From Piscicoccus intestinalis NBRC 104926 (GTDB taxonomy: Bacteria; Actinomycetota; Actinomycetes; Actinomycetales; Dermatophilaceae): a stretch of DNA of 64,000 nt. Each line of letters begins with the position of its first letter. Position 1 is the first letter of the stretch. Location: NCBI RefSeq assembly GCF_001515525.1, contig NZ_BCNQ01000005.1:1-64000 (forward strand), read 5' to 3'. A program made the position numbers and the translations under genes. The notes under the pieces were generated by a model, which searched no databases, was not told the DNA's origin, and worked only from the letters and a program-made list of their open reading frames with translations. Below, piece after piece: positions 1 to 7,875 of this stretch.

Positions 1-1
1 C

Positions 2-1402
2 GGCACCGGCGGGGGCGAGTTGGCCGACGCGGTCGCGGCCTACCGCGGCGGTTACCTGCCGGAGGAGCGCCGCGACCTCGAGGAACGCCTGCGCGACGGG
101 CGGTTGCGAGGGCTGGCCGCGACGAGCGCGCTCGAACTGGGCATCGACATCAGCGGGCTGGACGCGGTGGTCATGGCGGGGTGGCCCGGCACTCGTTCGG
201 CCCTGTGGCAGCGGGCCGGCCGGGCGGGGCGCAGGGGCCGCGACAGCCTGGCGGTGCTGCTGGCCTCCGACGACCCGCTCGACCACTATCTCGTCGCGCA
301 CCCCGACGCGGTGCTCGCGGAACCTGTCGAGGCGTGCGGACTCGACCCGGCCAATCCCTACGTGCTGCTCCCGCACCTGGCGGCGGCCGCCACCGAGGTG
401 CCGCTGACCGCGGCAGACGAGAGCGTCTTCGGGCCGGGCACGCTGGAACTGGCGGCCGAACTCGAGCGACGCGGCCTGCTGCGTCGCCGACGCGACGGCT
501 GGTACTGGACCCGGCAGGACCGGGCCTGCGGCCTGACCAGCCTGCGCGGGAGCGGCTCCAGCGTCGCGATCGTGGAGAGCCGCAGCGGCAGGGTGCTCGG
601 CACCGTCGATGTGCCTCGCGCCGACGCGGTCGTGCACACCGGAGCGGTCTACGTGCATCAGCAGCGCACCTACGTCGTCACCGAGCTCGACCTGGAGTCG
701 GGGACCGCCCTCGTCGTGGCGGGCGACCCGGGTTGGCGCACCCAGGCCCGCTCGGTGAGCTCCTTCGACATCGTCGGGGTGATCGACGAACACCGCGCCG
801 GCCCGATCAGCGTCAGCCACGGCCACGTGATCGTGCGCGAGCAGGTGACCTCGTTCCTGCGGCGCACCCCGGCGGGCGACGTCATCGGCGAGCACCCTCT
901 CGACCTGCCACAGCGGCGGCTGCCGACTCGCGCCACCTGGTGGACGGTCACACCGGAGGCGCTCGCGGCCGCCGGGATCTCCGCGGACGACATCCCGGGG
1001 GCGGCGCACGCCGCCGAGCACGCGGCGATCGGGCTGCTGCCGCTGCTGGCGACCGCCGACCGGTGGGACATCGGCGGGGTCTCCACCGCCTGCCACCCCG
1101 ACACGGGGTTGCCGACGGTGCTCATCTACGACGGGCACGCCGGTGGGGCCGGCATCGCCGAGCGCGGCTTCGGGCGGCGGCACGCCTGGCTGCGCAGCAC
1201 CCGCGAGACCGTCGCCTCCTGCCCCTGCGAGCGAGGCTGCCCGGCCTGCGTGCAGTCGCCCAAGTGCGGCAACGGCAACGAGCCCCTGGACAAGGCCGGG
1301 GCCGTGCGGCTGCTCGACCTGCTGCTCACCGAGTGCCCGGCGCCCACGTCGCAGGAGGATGGGGCGCAGGACCCCGCAGATAGAGACCGTCGGGCCAGCT
1401 AG
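2..1402 (+). CDS. DEAD/DEAH-box helicase with C-terminal DUF1998 (5' end outside window)
   Basis: This is the C-terminal ~466 residues of a superfamily 2 helicase; the reading frame is open from base 2, so the start lies upstream. The visible part begins in the second helicase domain: TSALELGIDISGLDAVV is followed by the motif VI segment QRAGRAGRRGRDS. A long DUF1998-type region follows, ending in a four-cysteine cluster (CPCERGCPACVQSPKC, about 1219-1263) that in this family binds zinc or an Fe-S cluster. It matches the actinobacterial helicase that habitually sits next to a tad secretion locus (the helicase/secretion-neighbourhood family). That context is repeated here, because the tad pilin genes converge on it from the other strand. 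Related YprA/MrfA helicases act in DNA repair; a repair role here is inference. Confidence 0.85.
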   Translation, partial: GTGGGELADAVAAYRGGYLPEERRDLEERLRDGRLRGLAATSALELGIDISGLDAVVMAGWPGTRSALWQRAGRAGRRGRDSLAVLLASDDPLDHYLVAHPDAVLAEPVEACGLDPANPYVLLPHLAAAATEVPLTAADESVFGPGTLELAAELERRGLLRRRRDGWYWTRQDRACGLTSLRGSGSSVAIVESRSGRVLGTVDVPRADAVVHTGAVYVHQQRTYVVTELDLESGTALVVAGDPGWRTQARSVSSFDIVGVIDEHRAGPISVSHGHVIVREQVTSFLRRTPAGDVIGEHPLDLPQRRLPTRATWWTVTPEALAAAGISADDIPGAAHAAEHAAIGLLPLLATADRWDIGGVSTACHPDTGLPTVLIYDGHAGGAGIAERGFGRRHAWLRSTRETVASCPCERGCPACVQSPKCGNGNEPLDKAGAVRLLDLLLTECPAPTSQEDGAQDPADRDRRAS

Positions 1403-1527
1403 GACGAGCACCACGGCCGCCCGCGCGAGCGACTCGGCGGCCTGCGCCGCTCGCGCGACCACCCCCGACATCCACACACTGAACTGTGCGTTATCCGGGC
1501 GCAGGCTGTGGTCAGGTCCCGGCGCGG

Positions 1528-2094
1528 TCATCGTCGGCCCCGCGGTGCGGCCTTCTGCAGGTCCGCGGAACCCGCCACCGCGCTCGACCGGGCCGGGCCG
1601 AGCCGGGTCAGCGGCGCGGGCAGGCGCACCACCGCCTCCACGCGGACCGAGCCGGGTGACCCCAGCGCCCGCTGCGCCCCGCGCTCGCCCGCGCCGGTCT
1701 CGCTCGCCGCACCGGTGGCCTCGCAGGCCCGGACGCGGGCTCCGTTCTCGGCACCGACGCGTCGCGCGACCGAGCAGGCGGTCACCTCGTCCGCGCCGCG
1801 CAGGAGCCTGGCCGCGCCGGCGAGCGACGCCAGGTCGGCGGCGGCCCGCGCCCGGTGGGTCGCCGTGATCGTCACGCCCAGGAGGAAAGCGGCCGTCATG
1901 AGCGCCAAGGTGGCGCCGATGATCGCCAGCGCCAACATCGAGCCGCTACCGGTCTCGCCGCTCCACCTGGCCGGCCGCGTGGCGAGATCGGCACGAGGCT
2001 CGGGAACGGGTTCGCCGTCCAGAGCCGGCGAACGCCTGGCGGTCTCGGGTGCCTCGCGGGGCCGAGGCGCGCCGCGCGGGCGTCGGCGGCTCAT
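1528..2094 (-). CDS. TadF/Rv3654c-like pilus assembly protein
   Basis: The 188-residue product has a proline/arginine-rich N-terminus, one membrane segment (about residues 52-74, starting GSMLALAIIGATLALMTAAF) and a small secreted domain with two cysteines. This is the shape of the TadE-like protein found in the helicase/secretion neighbourhood of Actinobacteria (Rv3654c type). Its ATG overlaps the stop of the upstream tadE gene (ATGA, 2091-2094), so the two are translationally coupled. It should be a minor, membrane-anchored component of the Flp/Tad pilus. Because tadA, tadB and tadC are broken or missing in this window, its function is doubtful unless they exist elsewhere. Confidence 0.75.
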   Translation of the reverse strand: MSRRRPRGAPRPREAPETARRSPALDGEPVPEPRADLATRPARWSGETGSGSMLALAIIGATLALMTAAFLLGVTITATHRARAAADLASLAGAARLLRGADEVTACSVARRVGAENGARVRACEATGAASETGAGERGAQRALGSPGSVRVEAVVRLPAPLTRLGPARSSAVAGSADLQKAAPRGRR

Positions 2095-2450
2095 CGGGGA
2101 CGCTCCCGCGGCAGAACCGCGCTGGCCTGCGCGTCCGGCCCGGTCGGCATCCAGCCACCGAGTCGTCGCGCGGGGGCGCGGACGACGACCGTGACGACGT
2201 CGCGCCCGGAGATCGTGACCGCGGCGTCGGGCGGAGCCAGCCGCCGCGCGACCTGGCGGGTCTCGCGGACGGAGTCGCCCCTCGATGCGGACCGGGCGGC
2301 GGCCCGGGCCGCATCGAGGCAGCGGATCTCGTCGACGACGAAGCCGAGCACCGAGCAGGCCAGGGCGAGAATCAGCGCGACCGCGGGCATGGCCGCCGCG
2401 AACTCTGCGGTCACCATGCCCTGGTCGTCCCGGGCTCGGCGAACGCTCAC
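2091..2450 (-). CDS. TadE family pilus protein
   Basis: The 119-residue product begins VSVRRARDDQGMVTAEFAAA. The G-M-V-T-A-E-F segment followed by a hydrophobic helix (about residues 12-34) is the TadE/pilin-like signature, with the conserved Glu at position +5 of the processed form. The start chosen is GTG at 2450, which overlaps the stop of the upstream pilin gene (GTGA). Longer in-frame starts would read through the pilin gene and are unlikely. TadE pseudopilins are membrane-anchored minor components of Tad/Flp secretion systems. The gene is the middle member of a tightly overlapping trio (DUF4244 pilin, tadE, tadF-like). Confidence 0.8.
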   Translation of the reverse strand: MSVRRARDDQGMVTAEFAAAMPAVALILALACSVLGFVVDEIRCLDAARAAARSASRGDSVRETRQVARRLAPPDAAVTISGRDVVTVVVRAPARRLGGWMPTGPDAQASAVLPRERPR

Positions 2451-2665
2451 TTGATCACGGCCAGCGCGGTCTTGAACAGCGCCTCGATGAGGTGCTTGAC
2501 CATTCCGGACTTGATGACCGCCATGAGAACCGCCGCGAACGCGCAGGCGGCGAGGGTACCGACGGCGTACTCGGCGGTGGTCATGCCCGCCTCGGCCGAG
2601 AGTCGCAGGCGACGCACGAGGGCGGCGGTGGAGGTCCGGGTGCGTCGCACGAGGGTGACAGACAT
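2447..2665 (-). CDS. DUF4244 Flp-type pilin
   Basis: The 72-residue product has a short basic N-terminus, a processing-site-like G-M-T-T-A-E-Y segment (about residues 27-33) and then a hydrophobic helix running almost to the C-terminus. This is the organisation of actinobacterial DUF4244 proteins, the presumed major pilin of tad loci. A ribosome-binding sequence (GAAGGACAC in coding sense) lies just upstream of the ATG at 2665. It is first in the surviving 3' part of the tad locus and overlaps tadE by four bases. Normally tadC would lie directly upstream; here there is ~250 bp of gene-free DNA and then the mobile element. Confidence 0.8.
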   Translation of the reverse strand: MSVTLVRRTRTSTAALVRRLRLSAEAGMTTAEYAVGTLAACAFAAVLMAVIKSGMVKHLIEALFKTALAVIK

Positions 2666-2912
2666 GTCGTGTCCTTCCGAAGGGTTGGTGTGCTTGCGCC
2701 GCCATCGTGCGGTCGTCGTCGATGTCGGCGCGCAGCCCGCGACCGCGGGCTGTGGACGACCGACACCCCCCGAACACGCCTGTGGATAAACGCACGCTGC
2801 GGCCGGACTGGGGGTCGAGTCGAGAGCCCGATGGGGAGCCGGTTGACGACCCCGGCCGAGGGGCCGAGGCCGTCAGCGGGCGGTTGCTCCCGGACCGAAC
2901 AGGAGGACGGAC
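2666..2912. other. Gap between pilin gene and mobile element; probable left junction
   Basis: No gene is recognisable in these 247 bp. The part next to the pilin gene looks native: it carries a TGTGGATAA box at 2781-2789, which recurs upstream of other accessory genes in this window. The part next to 2900 holds the recombinase ribosome-binding site (AGGAGG at 2901). I could not find remnants of tadC, tadB or the missing 3' half of tadA in any frame. The left end of the mobile element must therefore lie between about 2790 and 2900, but no clear direct repeat shared with the right junction near 8750 could be seen. Confidence 0.4.
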
Positions 2913-3620
2913 ATGCGGGCAGTGGGCTACGTGCGGATCAGCAAGGCAGACCGAGGCGCCACCGAGGACCAGCAGCGGCTGAGCTTGCGGCAGCAGGCCG
3001 ACACCATCCGCGCGGCGTGCGAGGCCAAGGGCTGGGAGCTTCTGCGGATCGTTGAGGACTTCGCCCTGTCAGGCAACGACAGCGAGCGTCCCGGCTTCAT
3101 CGAGGTAACCGAGGCGGTGACCAGCGGCGAGGCCGACGTGGTCGTGGTGCGGCACGTGGACCGCCTGTACCGGAAGGGCTGGCGCCTGCTGAAGCTCGTG
3201 GACCCGGTCGCCGAGGGTGGCGACGGGTGGAACGTCTACAGCGTGGAGCAGGCGTTCGACACCACCACGCCCGAGGGCTGGTTCGCCTTCGCCCAGTTCG
3301 CCCTGTTCGGTGACTTCGAGCGGCGTCTCACCGCCAAGCGGACCAAGCTCGCCCTCGCCCAGCTCCGCAAGGAGGGGAAGCACACCGGGCGCAAGAGCCT
3401 CATCCCTGTTGAGGTTGAGGACCGCATCGCCGCGCTGGCTGCCGAGGGCATGAGCGCCAGCGCGATTGCCCGCCTGCTGACCGACGAGCGGGTGCCGCGC
3501 CCGACCACTGGCACCGCCCGGAAGGGCGAGAAGGCCGCTCGCACCACGGTCTTCCACTGGGACCACAGCCACGTGCTCGGCGCGATCCGCCGCGCCGGCG
3601 TGCGCTCTCGCGCCTCCTAG
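2913..3620 (+). CDS. Serine recombinase (resolvase/invertase type)
   Basis: The 235-residue site-specific recombinase has an N-terminal catalytic domain beginning MRAVGYVRIS, with Arg8 and the nucleophile Ser10. It continues with VVVRHVDRLYR and FGDFERRLTAKRTK, which hold the conserved active-site arginines and Asp. A helix-turn-helix follows (about residues 165-215, SASAIARLLTDERVPRP). It is longer than a classical resolvase (~185 aa) but much shorter than large serine integrases (400-700 aa), lacking their zinc-ribbon/coiled-coil region. It starts at ATG 2913 with AGGAGG eight bases upstream. As the first gene at the left edge of the phage-like block, it is the obvious candidate for moving the element, although a C-terminally truncated large integrase cannot be excluded. 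Confidence 0.85.
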   Translation: MRAVGYVRISKADRGATEDQQRLSLRQQADTIRAACEAKGWELLRIVEDFALSGNDSERPGFIEVTEAVTSGEADVVVVRHVDRLYRKGWRLLKLVDPVAEGGDGWNVYSVEQAFDTTTPEGWFAFAQFALFGDFERRLTAKRTKLALAQLRKEGKHTGRKSLIPVEVEDRIAALAAEGMSASAIARLLTDERVPRPTTGTARKGEKAARTTVFHWDHSHVLGAIRRAGVRSRAS

Positions 3621-3880
3621 GTTGCTCGGCTCGGGTCGGGGCTCCATCGTTCGACTCGTTGCCTCGCTTTCGCGAGCACCGCTCGCCCCACCGTCCCCTC
3701 ACTGGCGGTGGGGCGATTGGCGTTTTGGGCGCGTAAGCGTTGCTTGGGCACAAGTCGAAGCGACATGCTTCGACTCGTAGGGCCAGCTGGCCCAGCAGCG
3801 TGGCCCAGGTGGGCGGGAACCGAGGAAGTAGCGAGCAGAGCTCGCGACAACCCATCCGAGACACCCACCTAGGAGCACCA
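3621..3880. promoter_or_regulatory. Intergenic region with three inverted repeats (terminator and operator-like)
   Basis: Between recombinase and capsid gene there are three symmetric elements. First, 10-bp arms at 3684-3693 and 3706-3715 with a 12-nt loop, which suits a terminator after the recombinase. Second, perfect 9-bp arms AGTCGAAGC/GCTTCGACT at 3753-3761 and 3767-3775 around GACAT, which looks like a protein-binding site. Third, a perfect 14-bp palindrome GGGCCAGCTGGCCC at 3780-3793. The capsid gene ribosome-binding site (AGGAG) follows at 3871. A compact switch between recombinase and structural gene expression is possible but is inference. Confidence 0.55.
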
Positions 3881-4969
3881 ATGGCACGCGGCTACAACTC
3901 GATGGCCGACGTCGTGAAGACGACTACGGACGGGCAGGACCTCAACGAGGTCTGGGCCGAGTTCCAGCAGACCATCGCCATCCGCAACCAGCGCCGCAGC
4001 GCGCTGGCGGACCTGTTCACCTTCCGCACCACGCTCGCCACCGAGCTGGTCCCGCAGGCCCTCACCGGCGACGACTTCGACGAGGCCAGCGAGTACGGCG
4101 TCCCGACCGGCATCCGGCCCACCGCCGACACCGTCAAGGTCGGCTACCCGCACAAGTGGTACGACAAGGCCACGCGCTTCACCTGGCAGTTCCTCTCCCG
4201 CGCCAGCTCGGCGCAGGTCGCGAGCGTGCACGCGTCCGCGCTGGAGGCCGACAACAAGCTCATCTTCGACAAGGTCATGCGGCGGGTGTTCAACCCGACC
4301 ACGTGGCAGAACGAGGACGGCACGTCGGTCTACGGCTTCTGGAACGGCGTGGACGGCCAGCCGCCCGCCAACCAGTGGGGTGAGACCTTCGCGGCCAACT
4401 ACACCCACTACCGGACCTCCGGCGCGGCCAACCTCACCAGCGCCGACGTGGACGAGCTGGTCGGTGCGGTCGAGTCGCAGGGCTTCGGGCTGCGCGAGAA
4501 CGGCGACCGGATCATCGTCCTCGTCAACCCCGAGCAGGCGGACGTCATCGCGAGCTTCACCCGCGCCGGCGGCGCGAAGCACGACGCGATCCCCTCCACG
4601 GACGCGCCCGCGTTCATCACCGCCGAGACCATCGAGGGCGCCCGTCCTCCGGGCGAGTTCAACGGGCTCACGGTCAAGGTCGCCTACGGCGACGCGTGGG
4701 TGGTCGAGGACCGTGGCATCCCGGCTGGCTACATGGTCGCGCTGGCGACCGGTGGCCCGAACAGCGAGCGCAACCCGCTGGGCTTCCGCGAGGAGGCCGT
4801 GCCGAGCCTTCAGGGCTTGATCCAGGTCGGTGGCGGCAGCGCCGACTACCCGCTCATCAACTCGTACTACCTGCGCGGCTTCGGCGTGGGCACGCGGCGC
4901 CGTGGCGCGGGCGCGGTCATGCAGATCACCGCGAACGCGGTCTACGCCACGCCGGCGAAGTACGCCTGA
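3881..4969 (+). CDS. Phage major capsid protein
   Basis: The 362-residue protein starts at ATG 3881 with AGGAG ten bases upstream. Its sequence has the character of actinophage HK97-fold/encapsulin-like major capsid proteins: a helical N-terminus (residues ~1-60), an extended central region rich in Asn/Trp/Tyr (KWYDKATRFTWQFLSRA), then an A-domain-like segment with RIIVLVNPEQADVIASF and a glycine-rich C-terminal beta region. No prohead protease, portal, large terminase or tail gene accompanies it, so it is a lone structural gene on a small element, as in phiRv1-like islands or capsid-carrying satellites. The assignment rests on recognition of the overall pattern; a profile search against phage capsid families would settle it. 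Confidence 0.7.
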   Translation: MARGYNSMADVVKTTTDGQDLNEVWAEFQQTIAIRNQRRSALADLFTFRTTLATELVPQALTGDDFDEASEYGVPTGIRPTADTVKVGYPHKWYDKATRFTWQFLSRASSAQVASVHASALEADNKLIFDKVMRRVFNPTTWQNEDGTSVYGFWNGVDGQPPANQWGETFAANYTHYRTSGAANLTSADVDELVGAVESQGFGLRENGDRIIVLVNPEQADVIASFTRAGGAKHDAIPSTDAPAFITAETIEGARPPGEFNGLTVKVAYGDAWVVEDRGIPAGYMVALATGGPNSERNPLGFREEAVPSLQGLIQVGGGSADYPLINSYYLRGFGVGTRRRGAGAVMQITANAVYATPAKYA

Positions 4970-5051
4970 TGAACCCCGGTCCGGCGAGGGTTGCTGCCCT
5001 TCTCTCGCCGGACCGGTCAAGGGCAGCAAGGGCAGGCTCAGGAGGTCAACC

Positions 5052-5447
5052 ATGACCAGCAACAACCTCACGACTGACACGATCCTCGGCGCCGTGGAGA
5101 CCGGCGCGATCCTGTGGCCGCACAACGAGCAGGCCACCGAGGACATCGGCGTCGAGATGGCCGTTCTCGCGGCTCTCGACAAGCCGACCGACGCGCCGAC
5201 CGGCAAGGCTCTGCACCGGCGGGCCGGCGCCCACTTCTCGCAGGTTCGCCCGCTGCTCGTTGGGCTCAACCGCACCAACTGGACGCTGCGCGACGTGGAC
5301 GAGGCGCCGTGCGACCGGTGCGACCGCGACGTGTCGTGCCGCCACACCCTCCGCGTCCCGGCAGGCGCCACGGTGGTGGAGCTTCACGTCTGCGAGCGAT
5401 GCCGCGACCAGCTGGACGGCTCCTTCCGCGCTCTGGTGTGGAGCTGA
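5052..5447 (+). CDS. Small zinc-ribbon phage-type protein
   Basis: The 131-residue protein starts at ATG 5052 behind AGGAGGTC. The first ~80 residues are helical without recognisable motifs. The C-terminal third carries CDRCDRDVSC...HVCERCRDQL, two CxxC pairs plus a cysteine and histidine, suggesting a zinc ribbon. It lies between the capsid gene and the small-terminase-like gene, and its stop is only two bases from the next start, so the three genes probably form one transcript. A DNA- or protein-binding role in packaging or regulation is inference; I do not recognise the family. Confidence 0.6.
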   Translation: MTSNNLTTDTILGAVETGAILWPHNEQATEDIGVEMAVLAALDKPTDAPTGKALHRRAGAHFSQVRPLLVGLNRTNWTLRDVDEAPCDRCDRDVSCRHTLRVPAGATVVELHVCERCRDQLDGSFRALVWS

Positions 5448-5449
5448 TC

Positions 5450-6079
5450 GTGGCGCGACGCAAGAGCCACGGAGACGAGTGGTACGCGGCCCACCCGGAG
5501 GTCGTGCGATGCAAGGAGCTGTTGAAGACGACCGGCCAGCAGTGCGCGATGGAGGCCCATCCCGGCGCAACGGTCTGCTTCAAGCACGGCGCGAACCTCC
5601 CGCAGGTGCAGGCGGCTGCCGCCCGGCGGATTCAGGGATCGGTCGAGGATGCCGTCAAGCGGCTACAGGCCATGCTGGACGACCCGAGCGTGGAGAACCG
5701 CGAGAAGGTGAAGATCCTCCACGACTTGCTGGACCGTGGCGGGCTCGGTGCGACGAACAAGCTCCTCGTCGGCGTGGCCGAGCTGGACCCGGTCGAGACT
5801 CTGTTCCGCGACCTACTCGGCACGCCGGGCGCGCTGGCGCTGCCCTCCACGGGCGAGGTCTCCGACGCCGAGCTTGCCAAGCGGCGCGCGGCTTGGGCCG
5901 AGCTCGTCGGCGGTGATGACGGCGACGTTGTTGACGCCGAGCTGGTCGAGGAGCCCGCCGAGGACAGGGCGCCCGACGCGATCGAGGCCCGCAACGTCGA
6001 CCGTCCGCAGGCGTCCGCCAAGATGCCCAAGCGCGTCGCGGCGGACCTTGCGGCGCTCCAGAAGGCGGACCTGTGGTGA
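5450..6079 (+). CDS. Small-terminase-like / zinc-finger phage protein
   Basis: The 209-residue protein has its likely start at GTG 5450, two bases after the preceding stop; GTG 5438 is an overlapping alternative. The N-terminus carries a cysteine/histidine finger (RCKELLKTTGQQC...TVCFKHGANLPQV), followed by a helical segment AAARRIQGSVEDAVKRLQ and a repeat-like KVKILHDLLDRGGLG. The C..C..C..HG..PQV pattern followed by helices is common in phage proteins encoded near small terminase subunits. The C-terminal ~70 residues are acidic and probably disordered. It could recognise DNA for packaging, which would suit an element that borrows a helper phage's large terminase; that role is inference. Confidence 0.55.
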   Translation: MARRKSHGDEWYAAHPEVVRCKELLKTTGQQCAMEAHPGATVCFKHGANLPQVQAAAARRIQGSVEDAVKRLQAMLDDPSVENREKVKILHDLLDRGGLGATNKLLVGVAELDPVETLFRDLLGTPGALALPSTGEVSDAELAKRRAAWAELVGGDDGDVVDAELVEEPAEDRAPDAIEARNVDRPQASAKMPKRVAADLAALQKADLW

Positions 6080-6294
6080 GCCGGCGCCGTCGCCGCACAT
6101 AGAGCTCCCGCGCCCGGCGTTGGACTGGTTCGAGTTCCCTTCTCGCCGGGCGCGGGCCTATAGCACAGGCGCGCCGTCTCGAGTCTTGAGACGCCCATAG
6201 CGCGTTGTCGGACCCACCTGCGAAAGTTGCTCTTGGCCGGCCTGTCGTCGTTGAGACGGGTCGTTTTTGGCTCAAGATGAGGGAGGGTTGCCAG
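6080..6294. terminator. Hairpin after the capsid block and leader of the methyltransferase gene
   Basis: A perfect inverted repeat (13-bp arms CCCGCGCCCGGCG/CGCCGGGCGCGGG at 6107-6119 and 6144-6156, 24-nt loop) follows the phage-type gene block and probably ends its transcript. A second small dyad, CGTCTC...GAGACG (6175-6180 and 6188-6193), lies upstream of the methyltransferase gene and could be its operator. GGGAGGG at 6281-6287 sits seven bases before the GTG chosen as the methyltransferase start. Confidence 0.5.
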
Positions 6295-7875
6295 GTGACG
6301 GAGGTCCGCGTGTCGGAGGCGATGCTCCTCATGGAGCGGAAGGCGTACGGCGCCTTCTATACGCCGAAGGACGCAGCCCACTACATGGCCTCGTGGGCAA
6401 TGCGCACCGAGGGTGACGTCCTATTGGAACCCAGCATCGGCGACGGCTCCTTCATCGCCGCCGCGCGCGACGTGGCGGCAGCTCGTCGGTGGCAACAGCC
6501 GCGCTTCATCGCCGCCGAGCTGAACCCGCGCACGGCTGCTGAGGCTGTGACATGCGGGTTGGTCGCCCCGGACGAGCTCGCCGTTGGCGACTTTCTACGA
6601 GCGCCCATCCGTCCGGTGCAAGCCGCGATCGGAAACCCGCCGTACGTTCGCCTTCGGGCGCTCCCAGCAGAGCAGGCCGAGACCGCTCTCCGGGCGTCGG
6701 GCGCCGACCTTGGCGCGCCGATGTTGACGAGTGGCAGCGTGTGGATGCCGTTCGTTTCCCGCACGGCGCGCTTCCTCGGGCCGGACGGTCGCATGGCCCT
6801 GGTGCTGCCGTGGGACATGACGTACGTGAAGTACGCCCGTCCGCTGTGGCGCTACCTCGCGGACACGTTCGGCGCCCTCCGCGTGGTACGGGTGCGCGAG
6901 CGCCTGTTCCCGGAGATCGGCCAAGACGTGCTCCTGCTGTTCGCGGACGGCAAGGGGCGCACCACCGACACGGTCGCGTTCGAGGCTCACAGCACCGTCG
7001 AGGACCTGATCGCGGGCACACCCGAGACGACGTCCGCCGTAGCGATCAACCGGATCGTCGCCGGCGACCGCGCCTTCCAAGAGGCGCTGCTGCCCTCAGG
7101 CGTCGCTGAGCTACTGGCGTCCACCCGCTCATGGACCGTGCCTGCGCGCGAGCTGGTTACGTTCAACATCGGCTACGTCACCGGCGACAAGCACTTCTTC
7201 CACCCTGGGCCGGAGCACGACCTCCCCGAAACGAGCTTGCGCCCTGCGCTCACCAACGCGCGCGGCATGCGCGGTAGGGGCCTCTACACATCTCGGCTGG
7301 ACGAGTCGGCCACCGCCACGCTGTGGCTGCCCGGCGACGAGCTTACGGAGGCCGAGGAGGCATACGAGCGGCGCGGGAGACGGCTGGGCGTGCACAAGGC
7401 GTACAAGTGCCGCGTGCGCGATCCGTGGTACCGGGTACCCGGCGTGAAGGTCCCCGACTTGGTGCTGTCGGTGTTCTCGTCGCTGCCGGTCCTGATGGTC
7501 AATGACGGCGAGTACGTCGCGACGAACAGCCTGCTGTGCGGCTACCTCCAGCAGGGCGACGCGGACTCCTTCGCCGCGAGTTGGTACACGTCGCTCACGC
7601 TGCTGAACGCCGAGCTGGAAGTCCACTCGCTCGGAGGAGGCGTGCTGGTCCTCGTGCCCAACGAGGCTGGCAACGTGCGAGTGCCCAAGCCGAGGACCGT
7701 CCCGAAGAAGCTCCTGCCCACAGTGGCCAAGGCTCTCCGCGCTGGAGACCTCCGAGGGGCGTACGCGGCAGGCGACGAGGCACTGGCGCGGAAGTACGGC
7801 GCCGACGCGGTCGAGCTGCTGCGTGAGGGCATCGCCGTGCTCGAAGCGTGGCGGGTGGCGAAGCCGCTCAGCTGA
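6295..7875 (+). CDS. N6-adenine DNA methyltransferase of a restriction-modification system
   Basis: The 526-residue protein carries GAFYTPKDAAHYMASW (SAM-pocket entry), EPSIGDGSFI (motif I) and the catalytic motif IV NPPYVRLRAL at about residues 110-120. This order is typical of gamma-class N6-adenine methyltransferases of the Eco57I/TaqI kind. The C-terminal half would hold the target recognition region. GTG 6295 was chosen because GGGAGGG stands seven bases upstream and the protein begins just before the conserved GAFYTP motif; in-frame starts at 6205 and 6277 are alternatives. The gene converges on, and overlaps by eight bases, a putative restriction endonuclease, giving a self-contained modification/restriction pair carried as cargo on the phage-derived element. 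Confidence 0.85.
   Translation: MTEVRVSEAMLLMERKAYGAFYTPKDAAHYMASWAMRTEGDVLLEPSIGDGSFIAAARDVAAARRWQQPRFIAAELNPRTAAEAVTCGLVAPDELAVGDFLRAPIRPVQAAIGNPPYVRLRALPAEQAETALRASGADLGAPMLTSGSVWMPFVSRTARFLGPDGRMALVLPWDMTYVKYARPLWRYLADTFGALRVVRVRERLFPEIGQDVLLLFADGKGRTTDTVAFEAHSTVEDLIAGTPETTSAVAINRIVAGDRAFQEALLPSGVAELLASTRSWTVPARELVTFNIGYVTGDKHFFHPGPEHDLPETSLRPALTNARGMRGRGLYTSRLDESATATLWLPGDELTEAEEAYERRGRRLGVHKAYKCRVRDPWYRVPGVKVPDLVLSVFSSLPVLMVNDGEYVATNSLLCGYLQQGDADSFAASWYTSLTLLNAELEVHSLGGGVLVLVPNEAGNVRVPKPRTVPKKLLPTVAKALRAGDLRGAYAAGDEALARKYGADAVELLREGIAVLEAWRVAKPLS

Noticed and set aside
2581-2795. Remnant of tadC or of the missing tadA 3' end upstream of the pilin gene
   Set aside because: All frames were read for membrane helices or Walker B/Asp-box motifs and none were found; the sequence looks like promoter/intergenic DNA.
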